From: Nocardiopsis metallicus
Lineage (GTDB): Bacteria; Actinomycetota; Actinomycetes; Streptosporangiales; Streptosporangiaceae
Assembly (NCBI RefSeq): GCF_014201115.1
Contig: NZ_JACHDO010000001.1
Location: 6,882,001-6,946,000, forward strand
Reading direction: 5' to 3'
DNA length: 64,000 nt
Below are positions 58,219 to 64,000 of the stretch, in pieces. A program made the position numbers and the translations under genes. Position 1 is the first letter of the stretch; every line of letters starts with the position of its first letter. The notes under the pieces were generated by a model. That model was not told the DNA's origin. It did not search any database and saw nothing but the letters and a program-made list of their open reading frames with translations.

Positions 58219-59268
58219 CTACGGGCTCTGCCGGCTCCCTTCGCCCTGCCGCTGTCGCTGCCCGGCCGGTCGCGGTTGTTCGGCGCGCCCCCGCTCCTCC
58301 AGTCGCGCCTGCTCGTCGAACCGTGCCTGCTGGCCAAACCGTGCCTGTTGGTCAAAGAAGTGCAGCCGCACCAGCGAACCCTGGTCGCTGCCGCTGATCT
58401 CCAGGAAGTCACAGCTCTGCCGGGTGATCCACAGCCCGTACCCGCGCGGGCGGAGCGTGTCGGCCGGGCGGTAGCCGACGAGCGGGTCGGTGAGGCCGCC
58501 CTGTTCGTCGAAGACGTCGCACACCCATCGGTCCTCGCCCCGCCACACGTGCACGCTGCCCTTGCCCGCGCCGTGTTCGAGCACGTTGGCGGCGAGCTCG
58601 TTCACCGCCACGACCACGCTGTCCACCCGGTCCCGGGGCAGCCCGACGGCCTCGCCCAGGGACGTGAGGTCCCCGCGCAGGCGGGGGAGCGACTGGCAGA
58701 TCTCCAGGCGGTGCACCGGCCCGCGCACGGGGATCGGCTCCGGAGCCAGGGGGCGGCGCCCGAAGGCCTGGGTGCCCAGGTAGGCCGGGTTCGGTCGGGG
58801 CCCCTCCTCGTCCACCAGCACCGGGTGGGTGGCTCGGACCGCGGCGCGCGCACCCGGCCCCAGGGCGCGCTGGTCGTGTACGCACAGCAGCCGCATGCTC
58901 ATCGGGGCCAGCGCGGTGCTCAGCACCGACTCCAGCCGGTGCCACTCGCGCAGTTCCATCGTGGAGCCGTCGCTGAGTTCGGCGAGCGGGGGCTCGGCGA
59001 CCACGCAGACCGGATCGGGGCCGTGGGCCAGGGCCAGCCGGTGCAGAGCGGCCAGAGTGCGCCCGGGGGCGTCGTAGAGGCTCTCCCTGGCGATGACGTC
59101 CACCCGGTCGCGCTCGTGCGGGGTGAGCCCGTCCAGGAGCGCGGCCGGGTCGGTGACCGAGAGCACCACGTGCGCGTCCTCGCGTACGGCGGACCGCAGC
59201 CGCTCCCGGGCCACCTCGTGGAACCGTCTCTCACGGCGAAAGAGCAGTCCCTGGTGTTCGAACGTCAT
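58219..59268 (-). CDS. MEDS-domain anti-sigma-like ATPase
   Basis: 349 residues from ATG 59268. N-terminal MEDS domain (about 5-170; FEHQGLLFRRERRFHEVARE, DVIARESLYDAPGRTLAALH, EWHRLESVLSTALAPMSMRL), a sensor module often fused to anti-sigma ATPases, then a GHKL ATPase (about 200-310) with VVVAVNELAANVLEHGAG and RPRGYGLWITRQSCDFLEI. The C-terminus has a repeated QARF(G/D)xQ pattern of low complexity. Convergent with the STAS gene, 7 bases apart, suggesting the two interact. Confidence 0.88.
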   Translation of the reverse strand: MTFEHQGLLFRRERRFHEVARERLRSAVREDAHVVLSVTDPAALLDGLTPHERDRVDVIARESLYDAPGRTLAALHRLALAHGPDPVCVVAEPPLAELSDGSTMELREWHRLESVLSTALAPMSMRLLCVHDQRALGPGARAAVRATHPVLVDEEGPRPNPAYLGTQAFGRRPLAPEPIPVRGPVHRLEICQSLPRLRGDLTSLGEAVGLPRDRVDSVVVAVNELAANVLEHGAGKGSVHVWRGEDRWVCDVFDEQGGLTDPLVGYRPADTLRPRGYGLWITRQSCDFLEISGSDQGSLVRLHFFDQQARFGQQARFDEQARLEERGRAEQPRPAGQRQRQGEGSRQSP

Positions 59269-59284
59269 CAGTGTGTGGGGCCGT

Positions 59285-60559
59285 TCAGTTGACCGAACCG
59301 GACAGGAGGAGCTCCGCCTCGTCCTCTTCGACATCCTCGCGCACGGCCTGCTGCGGCCGGGAGCGCTCGTAGGCGATCTCGGTTTCGACGGCGATGCGCT
59401 GCCAGGTGAACCGGGAGCGGGCCCGGTCCACCGCGGCGATGCCGTAGGCGGTGCTCATGGTGGGCGTGTTCAGTACGGCGCGCACGGAGCGGGCGACCTC
59501 GTCGGGCCGGCCGAAGCGCATGAGCACGCCGCTGGTGCGGTGCAGTACCGCGCCGGGGACCGCCCCGGTGGCGGTGGCCACCACGGGCAGGCCGCAGGCC
59601 ATGGCCTCCAGCACGGAGCCGCCGTAGGGGTCGTAGGAGGCGGCCGAGACGTACACATCGGCCGAGCGCAGCAGACGGGGGAGCTCCTTGCGCTCCACCG
59701 GTCCGGTCAGGTGCACGCGGTCGTCCACCCCGGCCTCCTTGGCGAGCAGCTCGATCCGCCGGGCGTTCTCGTCCAGCGCCACGTCCTGGTCCTCGGCGGT
59801 GGACACCAGCAGCAGTTCGGCCTCGGGGACGCGGGTCATCGCCTCCACCAGACGCTCGGCGCCTCCGGCCTCGGTCAGGGAGGTGACCGAGATCAGCCGG
59901 GGCCGCTCCTCGCGGCGGCAGTGCCACGGCTCGGCCGAGGCGCTGCCCTCGACGCTGAAGTGGTCGGGGTCCACCCCGAACGGGACGACGCTCACGTGGT
60001 GGCGGGGCACGCCCAGGCGCGCCAGCTCGCCCTGCTGGTCGGTGGAGTTGACCAGGACGTGGTCGGCGCGGGAGGCGAGGATCGTCTCCATGCGGGCGCG
60101 GTCGGGCCGGTGGGCGAGGCCGGAGCGCTGCTCGCTGGCGTTGAGGGAGTGGAAGGTCTGGACGATCGGCGTCCCGCTCTGGTCCTTCTCGCTGTGCGCC
60201 TGGGCGTGCAGCGCGGCCAGGCCGCTGGTCCAGCCGATGGCGTGCAGGACGTCCGGGCCGTCCTCGTCGAGGACCGCGGCGAGCGCGGTGCCGAAGGCCC
60301 CGGTGTGCTCGGCCTGCTCGTTGTCGTCGAGCGGTCGGGCGGGCCCGGCGTCCAGGTAGGCCACGGAGACGCCGCGGGCCATGCGCGTGCGGCCGTCGGG
60401 CTGCTCGGGGTCGCTGCGGCGCGCGTAGACGGTCACCTTGTGACCGCGCTTGGCGAGCTGACGGGACAGCGCGCACACGTGCAGGCTCGCGGGGCAGGCC
60501 GGTTCGCCCCGGTGGGCGGGAAGGGGATTGGCGTGTTCGGCGACCATGGCGATCTTCAC
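59285..60559 (-). CDS. GT4-family glycosyltransferase
   Basis: 424 residues from GTG 60559 with AAGGAG nine bases upstream. GT-B fold: KIAMVAEHANPLPAHRGEPA, GHKVTVYARR, DVLHAIGWTSG in the first domain; SVVPFGVDPDHF, RLISVTSLTEAGGAERLVEA and the EX7E motif DPYGGSVLEAMACGLPVVAT in the second. This last motif defines retaining GT4 enzymes such as sucrose-phosphate or mycothiol-type glycosyltransferases. Acceptor unknown. Ends 16 bases before the MEDS-ATPase gene on the same strand. Confidence 0.85.
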   Translation of the reverse strand: MKIAMVAEHANPLPAHRGEPACPASLHVCALSRQLAKRGHKVTVYARRSDPEQPDGRTRMARGVSVAYLDAGPARPLDDNEQAEHTGAFGTALAAVLDEDGPDVLHAIGWTSGLAALHAQAHSEKDQSGTPIVQTFHSLNASEQRSGLAHRPDRARMETILASRADHVLVNSTDQQGELARLGVPRHHVSVVPFGVDPDHFSVEGSASAEPWHCRREERPRLISVTSLTEAGGAERLVEAMTRVPEAELLLVSTAEDQDVALDENARRIELLAKEAGVDDRVHLTGPVERKELPRLLRSADVYVSAASYDPYGGSVLEAMACGLPVVATATGAVPGAVLHRTSGVLMRFGRPDEVARSVRAVLNTPTMSTAYGIAAVDRARSRFTWQRIAVETEIAYERSRPQQAVREDVEEDEAELLLSGSVN

Positions 60560-61448
60560 TGGGCTGAACTCCTTGGACACCGCCTTGGTGTCCGTCGTGG
60601 ATGGGCCCGGGGGGACTCCGGAGCGGGGAGTCGGAATCCTCCCGGGAGCGACTGTGCGTTGTGATCCGTCTCCGGCGCCCGGGAGAGGCACCGGACCGCC
60701 CGGGCGGGGGGCGGCGGTCCGGGCCCCGGCGGACGGGCCCGGAAGCGAGTCAGGGGGATTCAGGGGGATGAGATCTGGGGAGCGGGTCCGCGCACCGGTG
60801 GAGGGGGATGCAGGGCAGCACTGGGCGCCGCACGCACGCGAGGTGTACGGACGGTGGATACCGGAGAGGGGAGGAGCTGGGAACGACGCACGACAAGACC
60901 ACACCAAACGACCGTCGAAGGAAGGGTTCGAGCCACCGGGAGCACCTGGAAACGGGTCACTGAGGACCCAGGCGCCGCGCGGGGCGGGTCGTGTGTGTCT
61001 GCGTCTTAGACACCCAACGCCCCCATTCTGCCAGACCGTGAGCGAGGCGACAACGTGGGTCCGATCGCCTCCGGGGTCCCACCGCACATCCGAAACCCCT
61101 CCGGCGTAACGGGTACCGGGTCCCGCACAGGCCCTCTGGGCTGCGGGTTGACCGAACCTGTCGGTTGGCTCTGTCGGCCGGGTCCCAGCAGCGCTACTGT
61201 CGGACCGGAACCGGACGACGGCACAACACACGTCCCAGGCTGAACCGTCGCAACACTTTTGGCGGCGAAAACCGGTGCGGGAACTGCATATCCGGGTGTT
61301 TTCCGCCATGATGTACGCGGATTTTGACCGACTCCGGCGGTGGCTCGGTACGGTTACAGAATCCAGACGTTGTACGGGACTCGACCAAGGCCCGGCGCCA
61401 GACGCCGGCCAACCGGCCATGCGGCCGATGAAACGGGAGGAAGGGCGT
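60560..61448. other. Long intergenic region
   Basis: 889 bases between divergent glycosyltransferase and PP2C genes without a convincing protein or tRNA gene. A 10-bp stem CCGGACCGCC/GGCGGTCCGG lies at 60691-60722. The frames open here are Arg/Pro/Gly-rich shadows. The length is unusual for this gene-dense window; long 5' leaders or a small RNA are possible. Confidence 0.45.
60691..60722. other. Hairpin in the 889-bp gap
   Basis: CCGGACCGCC (60691-60700) and GGCGGTCCGG (60713-60722) form a perfect 10-bp stem with a 12-base GC loop, about 130-160 bases upstream of the glycosyltransferase start. Attenuator or terminator of an unseen transcript; unknown. Confidence 0.35.
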
Positions 61449-62210
61449 ATGGGTGTCGCTGGTGGGGAAGTCATTGTCACGGCCCTCACGCACCGGGGCG
61501 CTATCCGCCCCGCCAACGAGGACTCCGTGGTCATGGGTGCTCTCACCGTCGCCAGCGCGAACATGACCTCCCCGGTCCGCTGCGTGCTGCCGGTGAGTGA
61601 ACCGGTCATCCTCGCGGTCGCGGACGGAATCGGCGGCCAGGCCGCGGGAGAGATCGCCTCCGAGCACGCGGTGCACCGGATGGCCGAGATGGGGCCGCGC
61701 CTCAACGGCCCGGAGGAGATCGCCCAGCTCCTCACCAACATCGACGAGGAGATCAAGGACCACGCGCTCCAACACACCGAGTTCTCCGGCATGGGGACCA
61801 CGGTCGCGGGGGTCCTGCTCAACAGTGACGGCAACTTCTGGTTCAACGTGGGTGACTCCCGCACCTACCGCCTGGAGGGCCGCTACCTGCGCCAGCTCTC
61901 CGAGGACGACTCGCCGGCGCTGCCTCCCTCCGAGGACGGCCGCCCCGTCACCACCAACTTCATCACCCAGTCCCTGGGCGGCAGCTCGGGCGGGTCGATG
62001 CACCCCCACGTGGGACGGGACGAGGCCGCCGACCCCAGCGCCTGGCTCATGTGCAGCGACGGCCTGTCGGACCTGGTGCTGCCCGAGGAGATGGAGCGCA
62101 TGATCGCCGAGGCGGGCAGCGACGAGGCGGCCGTGCACGCCCTGTGGCAGGCCGCGATGGAGGCGGGCGGCAAGGACAACATCAGCATCCTGCTGGCCCG
62201 CCGAAGGTAG
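61449..62210 (+). CDS. PP2C-family Ser/Thr protein phosphatase
   Basis: 253 residues from ATG 61449 (GGGAGGAAGG upstream). All metal-site motifs are present: RGAIRPANEDS, VADGIGGQAAGE, GMGTTVAGVLL, LMCSDGLSDLV and GGKDNISILLARR. A soluble stand-alone catalytic domain like PstP without its membrane part. It would reverse Ser/Thr phosphorylation; no kinase gene is adjacent in the window. Confidence 0.92.
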   Translation: MGVAGGEVIVTALTHRGAIRPANEDSVVMGALTVASANMTSPVRCVLPVSEPVILAVADGIGGQAAGEIASEHAVHRMAEMGPRLNGPEEIAQLLTNIDEEIKDHALQHTEFSGMGTTVAGVLLNSDGNFWFNVGDSRTYRLEGRYLRQLSEDDSPALPPSEDGRPVTTNFITQSLGGSSGGSMHPHVGRDEAADPSAWLMCSDGLSDLVLPEEMERMIAEAGSDEAAVHALWQAAMEAGGKDNISILLARRR

Positions 62211-62236
62211 CGGGCGCCAAGTACACACGGACACGC

Positions 62237-62270
62237 GAGGGGCCCGCACGCGTCGGCGTGCGGGCCCCTC
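62237..62270. terminator. Strong terminator between PP2C and CopC genes
   Basis: GAGGGGCCCGCACGC (62237-62251) with its exact complement at 62256-62270, loop GTCG; 27 bases after the phosphatase stop and between convergent genes. Confidence 0.75.
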
Positions 62271-62312
62271 AGCCCTTGTGCGCCCCTCAGCTGCCGCTGG
62301 GGGCCGTACTGG

Positions 62313-62963
62313 CTACTTCTGGGCCGAGTCGCCGTCCGAACCCTCGTCCGAGCCCGCTCCGGGGCGGTTGCGCAGGCGCACCGCGACGAGCACGATCGCG
62401 CCGAGGCCGGCGGCCGCCGCGACGATACCGGCCAGCACCATCACCGGGGAGGTGCCGGACTCCTCGGCCGCTGTGCTCTCCGCGGTCGCGGGGGAGGCGT
62501 CGACGGTCTCCGCGTCCTCGGCGGGGGCCTCCTCCCCGGCCCCGGCCGGGTCCTCCTCGGGCTCCTCCGGGGCGGCGGCCGCGACGGCCTCCTCGCTGAC
62601 CGAGAAGGTCAGGGTGTCCTGGATCGGGTGGCCGTCGGAGGACACCACGCGGTAGGCGATGCTGTACTCGCCCGCCTCGCTGAGCGGGGCCAGGTCCACG
62701 GACACGTCGGTGCCGTCGAACTCCAGGTCTCCCTCCTGCTTCTCGGCGCCGTCGGGGCCGGTCACCACGATGGCGCTGCCGCTGCCGCCCGCCAGCGGGG
62801 AGTTGTTGAAGGTCAGCACGACCTCCTCGGGGACGGTGTCGAGGGCGGCGCCGTCCTCCGGGTCGGAGCCGATGAGCACGTCATGGGCGAAGGCGGGGGC
62901 GGGGGCCAGCAGCAGCGCCGCGGCGAAGGGGGCGAACAGGGCTGCGGTACGGATGGATCTCAT
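62313..62963 (-). CDS. CopC-domain copper-binding protein, membrane anchored
   Basis: 216 residues. Signal peptide (1-26) cleaved before HDVLIGSDPEDGA, so that His27 becomes the N-terminal copper ligand, as in CopC proteins; a second His is in SSDGHPIQDTLTF. CopC beta domain about 27-122. An acidic Ala/Glu/Pro-rich spacer and one C-terminal membrane helix (VMVLAGIVAAAAGLGAIVLV) follow. It should sit on the outer face of the membrane and bind copper for uptake or tolerance. A CopD-like domain is not fused. Confidence 0.88.
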   Translation of the reverse strand: MRSIRTAALFAPFAAALLLAPAPAFAHDVLIGSDPEDGAALDTVPEEVVLTFNNSPLAGGSGSAIVVTGPDGAEKQEGDLEFDGTDVSVDLAPLSEAGEYSIAYRVVSSDGHPIQDTLTFSVSEEAVAAAAPEEPEEDPAGAGEEAPAEDAETVDASPATAESTAAEESGTSPVMVLAGIVAAAAGLGAIVLVAVRLRNRPGAGSDEGSDGDSAQK

Positions 62964-63090
62964 GGTCTTCTCTCAGGCCGTTGCGGGTGCGGTTCGCGCC
63001 CGGAGGGCACGGGTCGGGGCCCGTGCTGCTCCGGGCGTTTCGTGAGGAACCGCCTCAGGCAGCCCCGTGACCGGGCGGTCCGGGGCGCGG

Positions 63091-63675
63091 TCAGGAACAG
63101 AGGCGGAACGCGGACGAACCGGGAGGTCCGCGGGGGCCGTGCGCCGACGGCGCGGGGCGAGGGGGCGCGCCGGGCCGGGGCGCGCTGCGAGTCCGCCCGG
63201 GCGTACCGAACGAGAGGTCGGGGACCCGGAGCAGGCGTGGCAGGGCACGGGAGAGGGCGGTGGCCAGGGACCAGAGCGCGGACTCTCCGTGGGCCAGCAG
63301 CGCGGCGGCGAGCAGGGCCGCCCACAGGTGTGCGAACAGCATCCCCGGGGCGAAGCCGAGGGCGTGGGAGAGTAGCCCGTGCCCGCTGTGGTCGGTTCCG
63401 TGGTCGAGTGCGACCAGGCCGGGTCCGGCCGCCTGGAGGATCAGGTGCAGGGCGACCTGTGCGAGGGCCATCACGGCGAAGATGTCGCCGAAGCCCCGCA
63501 TGATCCGGGTGAACCGCCACAGGAGTCCGAAGAGGAACGCCGTGGCCAGGAGGAAGCCCCCGGCCCCGGCGGGCGTCTGGGCCCAGAGGTTGTGTCCGAC
63601 CCAGGCAAGGCCCGTGGACGCACCGGCGAGGAGAGCCGTGCGCGTGAGGCGGAGTGTGCCGTGAGCGGGTCGCAC
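63091..63675 (-). CDS. Hypothetical membrane protein, 194 residues
   Basis: Starts at GTG 63675, placed only a few bases after a TAGGTT-like -10 element (about 63683-63688), so translation may be leaderless. About four hydrophobic segments (LTRTALLAGASTGLAWVGH; GGFLLATAFLFGLLWRF; IFAVMALAQVALHLILQAAG; GMLFAHLWAALLAAALLAHG) with several His on or near them (LDHGTDHSGHG). The His and the neighbouring CopC gene hint at a copper role. C-terminal tail is Arg/Pro-rich. Confidence 0.65.
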   Translation of the reverse strand: MRPAHGTLRLTRTALLAGASTGLAWVGHNLWAQTPAGAGGFLLATAFLFGLLWRFTRIMRGFGDIFAVMALAQVALHLILQAAGPGLVALDHGTDHSGHGLLSHALGFAPGMLFAHLWAALLAAALLAHGESALWSLATALSRALPRLLRVPDLSFGTPGRTRSAPRPGAPPRPAPSAHGPRGPPGSSAFRLCS

Positions 63676-63841
63676 GATAGTGAACCTAGGCTGTGCCCCC
63701 AGGGGCCGCAAGACCTCCGGACGTGAGAACGGGCTCGTTCGTCTCGGGGCCCGGGTCCGGATCGTCCGGGGACACAGGTGAGCCGCCGGGCGCGGGGTCG
63801 GCGGCTCGCGACCTCCCGCGCCCGGCGGCTCCGCCTTGCGC

Positions 63842-64000
63842 CTATCCCGCCGGTACCAGCTCGCGGCGCATGTAGCGACGCTGCTCGGGGGTGGTCCCAC
63901 CCCAGACTCCATGAGCCTCACCAGCGCGCAGGGCCCACCGCAGACATTCCGGGCGAACAGTACAGCTGCGGCAGACGTCCAGGGCCTGCTCCGTGTCGGT
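63842..64000 (-). CDS. WhiB-family iron-sulfur regulator, C-terminal part
   Basis: The last 52 codons of a gene that starts beyond the window. It shows CRSCTVRPECLRWAL, the CxxC...C part of the [4Fe-4S] binding site, then GEAHGVWGGTTPEQRRYMRR, the G[VI]WGG turn and basic helix that define WhiB-like proteins. They act as redox- or NO-sensing transcription regulators in actinobacteria, usually through the principal sigma factor. Which Wbl it is cannot be told from this piece. Confidence 0.9.
   Translation of the reverse strand, partial: TDTEQALDVCRSCTVRPECLRWALRAGEAHGVWGGTTPEQRRYMRRELVPAG

Noticed and set aside
60925-60934. GGTTCGAGCC, resembling a tRNA T-loop
   Set aside because: No matching T-stem, anticodon arm, acceptor stem or CCA end could be built on either strand.
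59285-61864. 859-codon minus frame extending the glycosyltransferase upstream
   Set aside because: The family homology begins at KIAMVAEHANP (GTG 60559), which has a good ribosome site; the upstream part is low-complexity read-through opposite the PP2C gene.

Overview
This window is chromosomal DNA from a high-GC actinomycete. The likely genus is Nocardiopsis or a close relative (inference from very high third-position GC, many GTG/TTG starts, a WhiB-type regulator, XRE-DUF5753/DUF397 pairs, ANTAR, MEDS and STAS signalling proteins, and actinobacterial type I-E CRISPR repeats). No rRNA or tRNA gene was seen.

Left part (1-9.5 kb): the end of a PotBC-type polyamine ABC transporter with a linked FAD amine oxidoreductase, then a 3-spacer type I-E CRISPR array. 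A cobalamin riboswitch follows, heading a five-gene vitamin B12 uptake operon (lipoprotein, two FecCD permeases, ATPase, and a protein with a ferredoxin-like four-Cys end). A second CRISPR array (6 repeats) lies beyond it. Both arrays are preceded by near-identical leaders and similar hairpins, and no cas gene is present.

9.5-18.4 kb: a minus-strand group of small genes with an anti-sigma-like ATPase, divergent from an XRE-DUF5753/DUF397 pair. Next comes a five-gene minus operon (DUF4178, DUF2617, Gly-rich lipoprotein, DUF350, membrane-anchored spermidine synthase), then a rhodanese and a membrane protein.

18.5-29.2 kb: a mobile-element zone. An IS3-family element (18588-19896) cuts off a TnpB gene, and an IS701-like element (27636-29214) has inserted exactly at the stop codon of a 35-codon membrane ORF. 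Between them lie two membrane genes, a peptidoglycan amidase interrupted by a 280-residue intein, the bifunctional NAD(P)HX repair enzyme and a dicarboxylate/amino acid symporter.

29.2-46.2 kb: a Nudix hydrolase; a TetR regulator divergent from a two-gene operon whose second product fuses an isoprenylcysteine-methyltransferase-like membrane domain to a DUF393 thiol domain; a PrsW-type membrane protease; a Phd/RelE toxin-antitoxin pair; a BisC-type molybdoenzyme; a CoA-ester lyase; an OmpR-type two-component system; a GT4 glycosyltransferase; and an HtrA-like protease.

46.2-64 kb: a dense signalling region with a LuxR-type regulator, a secreted protein, a SpoIIE-type phosphatase with GAF and ATPase domains, a 1475-residue poly-HAMP hybrid histidine kinase and its companion response regulator, PAS/GAF, GAF-ANTAR, STAS and MEDS-ATPase proteins. 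Another GT4 enzyme, a PP2C phosphatase, a CopC-like protein, a membrane protein and the 3' end of a WhiB gene close the window. Many transcription units end in strong perfect hairpins.
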